Source: Ferruginibacter sp. (lineage in GTDB: Bacteria; Bacteroidota; Bacteroidia; Chitinophagales; Chitinophagaceae). Taken from it: a stretch of DNA of 39,545 nt. Location of the stretch: contig JANYGZ010000024.1 of assembly GCA_025362235.1 (NCBI GenBank), positions 1-39,545 of the forward strand, in the 5' to 3' direction. The position numbers and the translations under genes are program-made. A model generated the notes under the pieces. It was given only the letters and a program-made list of their open reading frames with translations, was not told where the DNA came from and did no database searches. This document shows positions 1-8,667 of the stretch, one piece after another; within the stretch, counting starts at the first letter, position 1; each line of letters starts with the position of its first letter.

Positions 1-518
1 AGGATGTAGTTTTTTGTTAGCAATTGTTTCGCAACAACTAAATAACTTAACTATATCCTTTATTTTAACCCGTGTGGGTAACATTCAACCTTTTTCGAAA
101 TAATAAAACTTATCCACACTCACATTCATGCAACAAAGCCACTTTAAACTAAAAGTTCAAATTATTAATAATATTGAAAACAAGTTCCCCAAAATTACTA
201 TCGGCAAGAATATTTTCCAATCAAACTGGGGAATCTTAATGATTGCCGTTTTTCACCATTATGGTTTTAGCTTATATAGTTAAAATATTTATAAAACCAT
301 TGAAATATGAAAAAGACTATTCTAAGCTTCCATATTTTTATATAGGTTCATTTATAGTGATAGTTTATATAATTTTTCAGAGACAAAAGTATAAATCATA
401 AGAAAGTTTAAGTAAGAACAACCTGCACTTTTAAAATTTATTATACATAGCGGTATTAGTATTTTCTTTTAGAGATAAAAACACTTGCCTTTGCTGATTC
501 TATTTTTTATCTTGGGTT
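1..518. other. Leading region without a convincing gene
   Basis: This stretch is very AT-rich. Two overlapping short open frames exist on the plus strand: 129-284 (51 codons) and 261-401 (46 codons). The second would encode a peptide ending in one hydrophobic segment (YIGSFIVIVYIIF) followed by a basic tail, as in a small single-pass membrane protein or the degraded C-terminus of a larger one. Neither has a clear ribosome binding site and I recognise no family. No promoter or terminator stands out. Confidence 0.3.
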
Positions 519-2624
519 ATGCCCAAACCCTTTAGCATACCTATTTGGAAAAAAGCACCGTTTATAAGGTTGCTGTGGCCTTTTGCAGCAGGCATATTAC
601 TGCAATGGTATCTGCAATTTCCACTCTTGGTTTGTTTAGTTGCTTTCGGTTGTTTCTTTACTGCTTACGGGCTATTTTTTCTATTTCCAATATCCGTACG
701 TTACAAACTGCAATGGCTACAGGCTCTTATTCTGAATTTTTTATTGGTGGCTGCAGCAGCATTGATAACCTGGCAAAAAGATGTACAACACAGCAATAAC
801 TGGTTTGGTAATTACTACCGGGATAGTGATTATCTGGTAGTGCGCATTGATGAACCATTGATTGAAAAAACAAAATCATATAAGGCCGAAGGTTTTGTAG
901 AAACAGTTATTGGAAATAGTGTTGCAACAAATACCGGGGGTAAAATATTACTATATTTTTCAAAAGATTCCCTGCCTCCAAGCTTGCATTATGGCGATAA
1001 AATACTGATCCATAAAAATCTGCAGCTCATCAAAAATTCCGGTAATCCCGGTGCTTTTAATTATCAGCACTATGCTGCCTTTCAATCAATTTTTCACAAT
1101 GTATTTTTAAAAGATAACAATTGGGTAAGGCTGCCGGATAAAAATATAAATGCGTTCAAGCAATTCATCTTTACATCAAGGGCAGGTATTTTATCCATTT
1201 TACAAAAATATATACCGGCAGGAAAAGATGAATTGGGTATTGCAGAAGCCCTGCTGATTGGCTATACCAACGACCTTGATAAAGACCTGGTGCAGGCTTA
1301 CAGCAATACAGGGGTGGTACATATTATTGCCATTTCGGGCATGCACCTGGGATTAATTTATGTACTGCTAGTTTGGCTGTTTGCAAAGTTGCCCATCATA
1401 AATAAACTAAAAACAACACAGGTTGTATTGATATTAACCTGTCTTTGGTTGTTTTCACTATTAACCGGCGGGTCGGCATCGGTGCTGCGTTCAGCTGTTA
1501 TGTTTACTTTTATTACAACAGGAAAAAACATATCAAAGCAAAGCTCCATCTACAATTCACTTGCTGCGTCTGCTTTTGTAATGCTTTGTTACAATCCTTA
1601 TTTTTTATGGGATGTTGGCTTTCAGTTATCATACCTTGCTGTAATTGGTATCATCGTTTTTCAAAAACCAATTTACAATTGGCTGTACATTAAAAACAAA
1701 TGGATAAATGCCATATGGAAACTGATGGCCATTTCCATTGCAGCGCAGATACTCACTTTTCCTGTTTGTATTTATTATTTTCACCAGTTTCCAAATCTCT
1801 TTCTTATCACCAATATTATTGCTGTGCCTTTATCAAGTATCATTCTTTTTGCAGAAATTGCGTTGGTAGTATTTTCGTGGATTCCCTTTGCGGGTATTTA
1901 CCTTGGAAAAATTATTGGCTGGATGGTGTGGCTGATGAACTGGATTATTTTAAAAGTAAGCGGGCTTTCTTTTGCAGTGTGGGATAATATTACCGCTACC
2001 GTTACTACTACATGGCTGCTATATGCTTTTGTAATTGGTATCGCTGTTTGGTTACTCAATAAAAATAAAAATGCATTTTGCCTGGCTATGTGTTGTTTGC
2101 TTGGTTTTAGCTTACTAAAAGTGTATGGCAATTGGCAAATAAAAAATCAACAAAAGTTAATTGTTTACAATGTTCCTCAACACCAGGCCATTGATTTTAT
2201 ACAGGGTAATAATTACCGTTTTGTTGGAGACAGTGTTTTATTATTAGATGGTGTTTTACAAAACTTTCATTTAAAACCTTCGAGGATTGCGCTGCAATTA
2301 AATAGCAGGGTAGATACAATACCTGGTATTTTTCAACAAAATTTATTTTATCAATTAGGCAGCAAAAAAATAGCAGTAATTGATAAGGCCTTTGAATTTG
2401 AATCGCTTATACAAAAAATAAATGTAGATATAATCATTATCTCTAAAAACCCTTCATTGCACATGGCGCAACTGACCGGCATTTTCAATTGCGGGCAATA
2501 TATTTTTGATGCTTCTAACAGTCTGTGGAAAATTAACCAGTGGCAAAAAGAATGCAAAGGCCTACATTTAAACTTCTATTCTATACCTGCTGACGGAGCC
2601 TTTGTGTTTACGGTTGGCATTTAA
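519..2624 (+). CDS. comEC: ComEC/Rec2-family competence membrane protein
   Basis: This 701-residue polytopic inner-membrane protein belongs to the ComEC/Rec2 family, the channel that takes transforming DNA into the cytoplasm. Three membrane segments at the N-terminus are followed by a soluble DUF4131-like region (about residues 90-230). The competence transmembrane domain (about 245-510) contains the diagnostic stretch around EALLIGYTNDLD and HIIAISGMHLGL. The C-terminal ~160 residues lack the HxHxDH motif of the metallo-beta-lactamase domain found in Bacillus ComEC. The shorter form is common in Bacteroidota, so I do not call it truncated. The ATG lies in the loop of a small hairpin (TTGGG 512-516 with CCCAA 522-526), which might affect initiation. 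A DNA-uptake role is inferred from the family; no other competence gene is nearby. Confidence 0.9.
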   Translation: MPKPFSIPIWKKAPFIRLLWPFAAGILLQWYLQFPLLVCLVAFGCFFTAYGLFFLFPISVRYKLQWLQALILNFLLVAAAALITWQKDVQHSNNWFGNYYRDSDYLVVRIDEPLIEKTKSYKAEGFVETVIGNSVATNTGGKILLYFSKDSLPPSLHYGDKILIHKNLQLIKNSGNPGAFNYQHYAAFQSIFHNVFLKDNNWVRLPDKNINAFKQFIFTSRAGILSILQKYIPAGKDELGIAEALLIGYTNDLDKDLVQAYSNTGVVHIIAISGMHLGLIYVLLVWLFAKLPIINKLKTTQVVLILTCLWLFSLLTGGSASVLRSAVMFTFITTGKNISKQSSIYNSLAASAFVMLCYNPYFLWDVGFQLSYLAVIGIIVFQKPIYNWLYIKNKWINAIWKLMAISIAAQILTFPVCIYYFHQFPNLFLITNIIAVPLSSIILFAEIALVVFSWIPFAGIYLGKIIGWMVWLMNWIILKVSGLSFAVWDNITATVTTTWLLYAFVIGIAVWLLNKNKNAFCLAMCCLLGFSLLKVYGNWQIKNQQKLIVYNVPQHQAIDFIQGNNYRFVGDSVLLLDGVLQNFHLKPSRIALQLNSRVDTIPGIFQQNLFYQLGSKKIAVIDKAFEFESLIQKINVDIIIISKNPSLHMAQLTGIFNCGQYIFDASNSLWKINQWQKECKGLHLNFYSIPADGAFVFTVGI

Positions 2625-2710
2625 ATTGAATATCCTGAAATTTTGCAATGTTTATTTTTATTACTAGTATCAAAAGGCATATCGATTGTTATTTTACAAG
2701 GCTTCAGAAA

Positions 2711-3772
2711 ATGAAGTTGCCTTTCTGTTTGGCATTGGTATATTTTATCAGCGGTTTTTCTCTCGCTTTTGCAGCACCACTAAAAACACCATGGTTTGTG
2801 TCAATTACAAATTGCCACTTATCGTTTCGACCGGTGGAGACACCGGCCGGGACTGATCCGTGGTTAGTGCCTGCCTGTCCGGTAGGCAGGTCCTCACAAA
2901 CCACCTGTTGCAAAATAAACAGCCAACAAAAAAACAGTGTTGCCAATTTTCTTAAAGACAGTCTCCCTCTTACAAAAAAAAATACCGTAGTTATTCCATT
3001 TGAATATAAGCAATCAGCCCTCTTTCAACTTTTTACCTTTAAGGCAATTGACAGCGTAGTCGACATACTATTAAAAAATGATTCGGTAAAAATATCCATT
3101 GAAGGGTATGCCCACATTGAAGAGGGCATTGATTCTATATGCTATTATTTATCACTCAACAGGGCACTTGTTATTAAGGACTATGTTTTGGGAAGAGGGG
3201 TGGATAGTTCAAGGATAAAGTCTTTAACAGCTTTCGGCAACATCAGGTCGTTACATCGCAAACCAGATGCACAGATGATTGAATATAATTGCCGTGCAGA
3301 AATAATCATGATTTATCCCGTACCTCCCCCAAAGCCTGTAATATTAGATAAAGATGAAGACGGGATAGCAGATAATGAAGACGCATGCCCGGATGAATAC
3401 GGAGAGTTGGATAACAAAGGTTGCCCAAATAAAGATGCTATTATTGTACTTTTTGAGCCACAGCAATCATCGCTCTATTCCATCGCTTATAATGTGCTCG
3501 ATACGGTTATAAACATTTTAAAAAAAGACCCTTCTATAACAATTACTATTGAAGGTTATGCATACAAAAAAGAAGGTATTGAGCCTTATTGCAACCGTTT
3601 AGCCAAAGATCGTGCTGACATAGTACGGGAATATATCCTAAGTCGTTTGATAGCTGTTTCAAGAGTCAATATTGTAAAAAGTAAGAACAATCTACGCCCT
3701 TTAAATGCCGGTAAAAACCCTAAAGAAATAAGTCGTAATTCACGTGCAGAAATTTACCTTAACAGGCATTGA
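2711..3772 (+). CDS. Secreted protein with two OmpA-like domains and a TSP3-like linker
   Basis: From ATG 2711 this encodes 353 residues. I prefer this start to ATG 2648 because it gives a clean signal peptide (MKLPFCLALVYFISGFSLAFA). Two OmpA-like peptidoglycan-associating domains follow, at roughly residues 75-205 and 235-353. They share the pattern of a short strand, an IEGYA strand and a final SRAEI/CRAEI strand, which suggests internal duplication. Between them lies an acidic calcium-binding-type linker, DKDEDGIADNEDACP, typical of thrombospondin type-3 repeats in Bacteroidota OmpA proteins. The product is probably periplasmic or outer-membrane-attached and binds peptidoglycan. Residues ~28-65, just after the signal peptide, are encoded by a cluster of hairpin-forming repeats (2793-2902) and look inserted rather than conserved. 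Confidence 0.75.
   Translation: MKLPFCLALVYFISGFSLAFAAPLKTPWFVSITNCHLSFRPVETPAGTDPWLVPACPVGRSSQTTCCKINSQQKNSVANFLKDSLPLTKKNTVVIPFEYKQSALFQLFTFKAIDSVVDILLKNDSVKISIEGYAHIEEGIDSICYYLSLNRALVIKDYVLGRGVDSSRIKSLTAFGNIRSLHRKPDAQMIEYNCRAEIIMIYPVPPPKPVILDKDEDGIADNEDACPDEYGELDNKGCPNKDAIIVLFEPQQSSLYSIAYNVLDTVINILKKDPSITITIEGYAYKKEGIEPYCNRLAKDRADIVREYILSRLIAVSRVNIVKSKNNLRPLNAGKNPKEISRNSRAEIYLNRH
2793..2902. repeat. Cluster of inverted repeats inserted in frame in the OmpA-like gene
   Basis: Three nested or adjacent palindromes lie within about 110 bases. GGTTTGTG (from 2793) pairs with CACAAACC (2895-2902). CCGGTG and CACCGG flank a 4-base loop at 2831-2846. CCTGCCT and AGGCAGG flank a 7-base loop at 2870-2890. 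The reading frame stays open through all of them. The translated segment matches neither OmpA domain and immediately follows the signal peptide, where length changes would be tolerated. Confidence 0.65.
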
Positions 3773-3909
3773 TTTTACTATTAAAAATTATACCCCATTT
3801 TTTAGTGATCCCGTAAAATTTATCCGCTTACATTTTCCCTTTTAGTATCGTCTTTACCAATTGTTTTATCACAACTTATTAATGACTATTTACGGGCTTC
3901 AAAAATTAC

Positions 3910-3917
3910 TACATTTG
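3910..3917 (+). promoter_or_regulatory. Candidate Bacteroidota -7 element upstream of purH
   Basis: TACATTTG matches the Bacteroidota sigma-A -7 consensus TAnnTTTG and lies 63 bases before the purH ATG in a 207-base spacer. I cannot identify a convincing -33 element, so this is a candidate only. Confidence 0.35.
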
Positions 3918-3980
3918 CACCAAAATTAAAACCGGGGAGGTCACAACACTGCACAAACTGATCCCTATCAATTAAAATAC

Positions 3981-5555
3981 ATGCAAAAAAAAATTCAGTC
4001 AGCGCTTATTTCCGTTTTTTATAAAGATGGTTTGGAAAATATTATACACCAGTTGCACCAACTGGGCATAACCATCTATTCTACCGGTGGTACACAAAAA
4101 TTTATTGAAGACCTGAAGGTGCCTTCTGTACCAGTTGAGTCATTAACTACTTACCCCTCTATTTTAGGGGGCAGGGTAAAAACCTTACATCCATCTGTAT
4201 TTGGTGGCATCCTGGGAAGAAGGGATAATGAAACAGACCTGCAGGAAATGAAACAATACAATATCCCGGAGCTTGACCTGGTGATTGTTGATTTGTACCC
4301 ATTTGAAGAAACAGTTAAATCAACTTCAGATGAGAAACTGATTATTGAAAAAATTGATATTGGCGGCCCGTCTATGATAAGGGGAGCGGCTAAAAATCAT
4401 AAAGATGTAGTGGTGATAGCGGCTAAAAAAGAGTATGCTTTACTGGAACAAATATTAAAAGACCAGCAGGGAGAAACTACGCTTGAACAACGCCGTGATT
4501 TTGCTATAAAAGCATTTGATGTTTGCACAGGGTATGATTTGGCTATTTCTAATTATTTTAATAAGACTGATTTTGCCAATCCCTTTGATAAAACAAAAAC
4601 AGTATTGCGTTATGGCGAAAACCCACACCAGCAGGGCATTTTTTATGGTAACCAGGAAGAAATTTTTGATAAACTTCATGGCAAAGAATTATCCTATAAT
4701 AACCTGGTAGATGTAGATGCAGCACTACAATTAATAAGTGAATTTAAAACTCCCCCAAATTCGCATGATCTAAAAGTCCCCTCTACAGGAGGGGATTTAG
4801 GGGAGGCCATTTTCGCTATCATCAAACACACCAACCCCTGTGGAATTGCAGCAAGGCCCAGTGTTAAAGAAGCTTGGGATGCAGCGCTGGCAGGTGATCC
4901 GGAAAGTGCTTTTGGCGGAGTGTTGATTTGCAACGCTGCAATTGATAAAGCTACAGCAGCAGCCATTAGCGAAATATTTTTTGAAGTGTTGATTGCCCCT
5001 TCCTTTGATAATGACGCCCTGCAAATTTTAACCACAAAAAAGAATAGGATTTTGCTGGTACAAAAAACCGGGCTAACATCAACACACCAGTTCAGGTCTG
5101 TATTAAACGGAACCTTAACCCAGCAAAATGATGTTGGCAATTTTACTGACCCGATAGCTATCGGGTGGAAAGAAGCGGGTGGAAGAGAAACAACTGCTGC
5201 AGAAAAAGAAGACCTGGCTTTTGCCAATTTAGTAGCCAAGCATTTAAAAAGTAATTCCATCGCCCTGGTAAAAAATAAACAGCTTATTGGCAAAGGTTGC
5301 GGACAAACATCCAGGATCGATTCCCTGCGCCAGTCAATAGAAAAAGCAAAGCAATTTAATTTTGATTTAGCTGGGGCAGCCCTTGCAAGCGATGCATTTT
5401 TTCCGTTTGATGATTGCGTAAAAATTGCACATGCGGCCGGCATTGCTTCGTTTATACAACCCGGTGGCTCTATACGTGATAATGATTCTATCGATTATTG
5501 CAAACAACATCAGCTGGCAATGGTTATAACCGGCCTGCGTCATTTTAAACATTAA
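3981..5555 (+). CDS. purH: Bifunctional AICAR transformylase/IMP cyclohydrolase
   Basis: PurH catalyses the last two steps of IMP synthesis: formylation of AICAR with 10-formyl-THF, then cyclisation of FAICAR. The N-terminal IMP cyclohydrolase (MGS-like) domain covers about residues 1-190, with STGGT and GGRVKTLHP. The transformylase domain follows, with RYGENPHQ, the catalytic KHTNPCGIA region, DPESAFGG and the C-terminal FIQPGGS. At 524 residues it is longer than I expect for the family. Part of the excess is residues 257-275, a repeat-encoded insertion between the SEFK strand and the FAIIKHTNPCGIA motif. A perfect 18-base palindrome encodes residues ~390-395. Both leave the frame intact and spare the recognisable catalytic motifs, so activity is plausible. 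Confidence 0.95.
   Translation: MQKKIQSALISVFYKDGLENIIHQLHQLGITIYSTGGTQKFIEDLKVPSVPVESLTTYPSILGGRVKTLHPSVFGGILGRRDNETDLQEMKQYNIPELDLVIVDLYPFEETVKSTSDEKLIIEKIDIGGPSMIRGAAKNHKDVVVIAAKKEYALLEQILKDQQGETTLEQRRDFAIKAFDVCTGYDLAISNYFNKTDFANPFDKTKTVLRYGENPHQQGIFYGNQEEIFDKLHGKELSYNNLVDVDAALQLISEFKTPPNSHDLKVPSTGGDLGEAIFAIIKHTNPCGIAARPSVKEAWDAALAGDPESAFGGVLICNAAIDKATAAAISEIFFEVLIAPSFDNDALQILTTKKNRILLVQKTGLTSTHQFRSVLNGTLTQQNDVGNFTDPIAIGWKEAGGRETTAAEKEDLAFANLVAKHLKSNSIALVKNKQLIGKGCGQTSRIDSLRQSIEKAKQFNFDLAGAALASDAFFPFDDCVKIAHAAGIASFIQPGGSIRDNDSIDYCKQHQLAMVITGLRHFKH
4749..4805. repeat. In-frame C/G-rich palindromic repeat in purH
   Basis: The segment contains TCCCCTC (4778-4784), a short spacer and GAGGGGA, then GATTTAGGGGAG. 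It encodes about 19 residues (TPPNSHDLKVPSTGGDLGE) that I do not expect in PurH. It belongs by eye to the same family as the repeats in acs and the ABC-F gene: runs of CCCCTCC and GGGGAGG around a short loop, with TAAA or TTTA at the edge. It is an exact multiple of three. Confidence 0.7.
5149..5166. repeat. Perfect 18-base palindrome in purH
   Basis: ACCCGATAGCTATCGGGT reads the same on both strands. It lies in a variable loop of PurH (residues ~390-395, DPIAIG). It differs in sequence from the C/G-rich family and would be a separate class of short palindrome. Confidence 0.7.
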
Positions 5556-5661
5556 GACGCTGTTTGAGTTAATTAATGTAGCAACCCCGTCAGCGGTTTC
5601 CCTGATAAATATTTTAAGTACCAAATAACTTCTAAGCCTTTGCATATCTTTAAGGAAATCA

Positions 5662-6591
5662 ATGAAAGCAATTGCCAATAATATCATCGCTAAAACACCT
5701 TTTAACCGGCCCGGAGGTAAGCCCTTGCTGGCTTTAATATGGGTATGTTTTTTTTGGGGCACAACGTGGATCGCATCAAAAGAAGCTGTTAAACATATAC
5801 CTGTGTTACAAATGTGTGCCATTCGGCAAATGCTGGGCGGGTCAGTTTATCTTCTATATTTTTTATATAAAAAACATCCATGGCCAAAAGGGAGGCAGTG
5901 GCTGACCATACTGATTTTAAGCGCCCTCAATTTTATGATCAACAATACGCTTAGCAACTGGGGTATAAAATATATTTCCAGTGGCCTCGGTGCAATCATC
6001 GCTTCTATTGTTCCATTATGGATTGTTATCATTACTTTATTGGAAGGGCACAGGTTACCTGCAAAAGCCATAACAGGTATGTTGCTGGGCTTTGGGGGCG
6101 TATGCATTATTTTTTACGATCACCTGAAAGATTTTTTAAACCCCGATTTCCGCTTGGGTATAACCCTCTCTGTAATTGCTACCCTTTCCTGGGCATTCGG
6201 CAGCCTGTACACAAAAAAACACGCTGCTAATTTTAACCCCTATTTTAGTGTGGGGCTGCAAATGATTATTTCTGCTACTGTATTATTTGGTGCCAGTTAT
6301 ACAACAGGCAATATGATTAGCATCAGTGATATTCCTGTAAACGGATGGTTGGCAATAAGCTACCTTGTAATTATCGGATCTGTGTTGACTTTTATTGCTT
6401 ACATATACATGTTGCAGCAATTACCTACCTCACAGGCATCTATATACGCTTATACCAACCCTGTAGTGGCAGTTTTATTAGGAGCAGTTATTTTTAAGGA
6501 GGCGCTAACTATATACATAGCAATTGGTGGCGCTGTAACAATTTTTGGTATTTACCTGGTGAATGACAGTTTTAAAAAGAAACTGCTGTAA
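5662..6591 (+). CDS. DMT-family (EamA) permease
   Basis: This 309-residue integral membrane protein has ten predicted hydrophobic segments in two EamA repeats (about residues 25-155 and 170-302). The family signature WGTTWIASKEA occurs in the first membrane segment and a proline-containing YAYTNPVVAVLLGAVIF in the penultimate region. Family members export metabolites, including amino acids and related compounds; the substrate cannot be inferred. AAGGA at 5651-5655 serves the ATG. It converges with the deacetylase gene, stopping 9 bases from that gene's stop codon. Confidence 0.85.
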   Translation: MKAIANNIIAKTPFNRPGGKPLLALIWVCFFWGTTWIASKEAVKHIPVLQMCAIRQMLGGSVYLLYFLYKKHPWPKGRQWLTILILSALNFMINNTLSNWGIKYISSGLGAIIASIVPLWIVIITLLEGHRLPAKAITGMLLGFGGVCIIFYDHLKDFLNPDFRLGITLSVIATLSWAFGSLYTKKHAANFNPYFSVGLQMIISATVLFGASYTTGNMISISDIPVNGWLAISYLVIIGSVLTFIAYIYMLQQLPTSQASIYAYTNPVVAVLLGAVIFKEALTIYIAIGGAVTIFGIYLVNDSFKKKLL

Positions 6592-6600
6592 AAGATACCG

Positions 6601-7887
6601 CTACACGATTGTCTGTAAAAACTTTTCATACATTTCGCCCCATCCTTTATACAATTTATCCGGACCTATCATATGATTGTGCCAAATGGTGATTAAAGTG
6701 CCATTCGCTTCTTTGCAAACAGTAAAGTAATGCATCATTTCTTCATAAGCATTAGCGGCTGTAATTTTTTGTTCGTAATAGCTATTGGCTTCCATAAAAC
6801 AAAAAGGATGAATGCGTAAATTGGTTGCTTCATTTTTTGCCAGGTCAAACCAGTTAAAAGAAGAAGCTACTGAAGCCCTGAAACCATTGATGCTGCCATA
6901 TCCCATGCTATAGTCGTCTGCAAAACCTGCTTCTAAAAGTTTTCTATATCCATCAGGCAAATTAAATCGGATATAGTGTTGCCGGGAGCTGTTAATTTTC
7001 ATTTCGCACATTCTTTCCAATTGTTCCTTCTCTTTTTTAAGCAATTCATTTTCTTCCCAAGTCTGCCAGGAAGGGTGCAAGCCAACAGTATATTTTTTTG
7101 CATGGCTGTTTGCCAATTGCTGCATGGCTTTAGTTGAAGGCAAAATATTTTTATCGTACTGACCATTTTGCGCTGCCACTAAAAAAAAGTAAACAGGTTG
7201 CAGCGATAATTTTTCATGCAGGTTATTTAACCAGTCGTACACATCGAAAGGGTCTTTTTTTAATCCGCACAAAACAAGTATCCTTTCCCAACCGGGTGAT
7301 TTAAAAAAGCCGCCTATGTTTCTTGCCAGGCCCTTGTATTTATAAGCATACGCAATATCAATATCATAGGTTGGTATAAAAGTGAATGGTGAATCGTGAA
7401 TGGTGAATTCAGGGAATTTATCCTGAATTGATCTGGCTAAATCTTTCACCCAAATATTAACTAACGGGATATTTAAAAAGCCTTCTTTAAACGCCAGCGA
7501 ATTTTCATGAGCATAGCGGCCATACATATCTTTTTGGTTTGGGAGGTATTCCTCGTACCGGCTAATTAAATAAAAAGATGCCGCAAAAATATCAAAGGGA
7601 AAACCTGGTGCGTTGGTTTTAAAAAACGTCTTATTATTATTTACTTCAAAAAAATCAATTATTTGAGGTTCTATATTTTGTTGAAATAATAAATCAACCG
7701 GTGAAATATGCAATTCCTTTTCGCAAATTTTGTTAATGCTGTAATTGATTTTTATTCCATCATAATTTTTAAACGCTGCTTCACTGGAAATTATTTCAAC
7801 ATCAATACTCAACAATTCTTTGCATATAAAATTACAGCTATACTGTAAGCGGGGTGTGAAGGTTGGGGAAAATAAAAGTAGCTTCAT
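6601..7887 (-). CDS. Polysaccharide deacetylase-family protein (DUF7033 type)
   Basis: The 428-residue protein resembles the Bacteroidota polysaccharide deacetylase relatives that carry an N-terminal DUF7033-like domain. The NodB-like catalytic core starts with the metal/catalytic motif TYDID (residues ~173-177). It continues through GLHPSW (His metal-ligand region) and ends with IHPFCFME and IWHNHMIGP. No signal peptide or membrane segment is visible, suggesting a cytoplasmic enzyme acting on a polysaccharide precursor or cell-wall intermediate; substrate unknown. Just upstream of TYDID, residues ~160-169 (FTIHDSPFTF) are encoded by two tandem copies of a 14-base repeat. This probably lengthens the linker before the catalytic core. 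Confidence 0.75.
   Translation of the reverse strand: MKLLLFSPTFTPRLQYSCNFICKELLSIDVEIISSEAAFKNYDGIKINYSINKICEKELHISPVDLLFQQNIEPQIIDFFEVNNNKTFFKTNAPGFPFDIFAASFYLISRYEEYLPNQKDMYGRYAHENSLAFKEGFLNIPLVNIWVKDLARSIQDKFPEFTIHDSPFTFIPTYDIDIAYAYKYKGLARNIGGFFKSPGWERILVLCGLKKDPFDVYDWLNNLHEKLSLQPVYFFLVAAQNGQYDKNILPSTKAMQQLANSHAKKYTVGLHPSWQTWEENELLKKEKEQLERMCEMKINSSRQHYIRFNLPDGYRKLLEAGFADDYSMGYGSINGFRASVASSFNWFDLAKNEATNLRIHPFCFMEANSYYEQKITAANAYEEMMHYFTVCKEANGTLITIWHNHMIGPDKLYKGWGEMYEKFLQTIV
7382..7409. repeat. Two tandem 14-base repeats inside the deacetylase gene
   Basis: GTGAATGGTGAATC (7382-7395) is followed directly by GTGAATGGTGAATT (7396-7409), 13 of 14 identical. The same GTGAAT(A/G)GTGAATGG motif occurs in the spacer upstream of kbl (16549-16599), so this is a dispersed repeat family found here in coding sequence. 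Confidence 0.75.
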
Positions 7888-7977
7888 TAAGCCTGGTGAA
7901 TATCTATGAAAGTAATACTAGAATTGTACTGAATCAAATATAGTAAAATTACATTTCTCTATTGCTTAAATAAAACA

Positions 7978-8007
7978 CAGAAGACAGCTTTTAAAAGCTG
8001 TCTTCTG
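7978..8007 (-). terminator. Intrinsic terminator of the 9456-8041 gene pair
   Basis: A perfect 30-base palindrome has 15-base arms, CAGAAGACAGCTTTT and its complement. It lies 33 bases beyond the stop codon at 8041. Read on the minus strand it is followed by the T-rich tract TGTTTTATTT, as expected for a rho-independent terminator. Confidence 0.75.
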
Positions 8008-8040
8008 CTAATTGGCACAACAAAGTTGGTGGTTTATTTT

Positions 8041-8643
8041 TTATTGTATCAGCTTAGCTATTTGTTGCAGCGGAATAGTTTCAGCCAATGCTAATATTTG
8101 GGTATCGGTACAATCGTCTACTTTAAAAGTGATCAAAGCGCTGCCAAGAGGTATCATTAACTCGTAATTATTTTTTCCTTCTGCGCCACCATCCTGTTTT
8201 TCAAGTCTTGCTTTATAGCCTTGCACTTTAACCTTTTTGGTTTTACCATCACTCATCATTCCTCCCAATAAAGGCGAATTTAAAAAACTATTCATCATGG
8301 CTACCAATGGCGAATTACTAATAATAGAAATATCTGCTTTACGTTGCCCCTTGCCATAACTACGATGTATGGTAGCACCTACGTAACCAACATTGGAAGA
8401 TACATTATCATCTTTAGCATTGCTTGTTAATGAATCCATTTTAGGCGGTAATAATTTCAATACTTCCTGGCCAATAATAAGATCAACTTCCTGCATTGCC
8501 TGTTCCAGGGCAAAATGTGTCTCTTCCAGTTTACCTGAACTATAAGCCGATTTTGCTGTTGCCATTGCCTTTGCAAAATCCTGTTGTGCCATGGCCGAAA
8601 AAGAACATGTAAATAAAGTAATAAGTATAATGACGTATTTCAT
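8041..8643 (-). CDS. Secreted hypothetical protein, paralogue of its upstream neighbour
   Basis: This 200-residue protein has an N-terminal signal peptide (MKYVIILITLFTCSFSAMAQ). The mature part starts with an amphipathic helical segment (AKAMATAKSAYSSGKLEETHFALEQAMQE). A predicted beta-rich region follows, with alternating hydrophobic strands towards the C-terminus. It aligns by eye with the preceding gene: LEQAMQEVDLIIGQEVLKLLPP here matches LQQALMGVEIQLGRQILKSLPA there. Both end in a similar strand-plus-helix segment. The two genes are 24 bases apart and share a terminator, so they probably form a duplicated two-gene operon. I do not recognise a named family. The location is periplasmic or surface. 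Confidence 0.65.
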   Translation of the reverse strand: MKYVIILITLFTCSFSAMAQQDFAKAMATAKSAYSSGKLEETHFALEQAMQEVDLIIGQEVLKLLPPKMDSLTSNAKDDNVSSNVGYVGATIHRSYGKGQRKADISIISNSPLVAMMNSFLNSPLLGGMMSDGKTKKVKVQGYKARLEKQDGGAEGKNNYELMIPLGSALITFKVDDCTDTQILALAETIPLQQIAKLIQ

Positions 8644-8667
8644 AAATTATTTTTTTGCAGTTTACAT

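Noticed and set aside
519..2624. ComEC truncated at its C-terminus
   Set aside because: The missing metallo-beta-lactamase domain is common in Bacteroidota ComEC, and the gene ends cleanly with its own stop and a downstream gene.
4152..4172. C/G-rich palindrome-like stretch in purH (TACCCCTCT ... AGGGGGCAGGG)
   Set aside because: It encodes YPSILGGRVKTLHP, a conserved PurH motif, so it is native sequence and not an inserted repeat.
4694..5443. 249-codon open frame antisense to purH
   Set aside because: It lies entirely within purH on the opposite strand, has no recognisable domain and is explained by purH codon usage.
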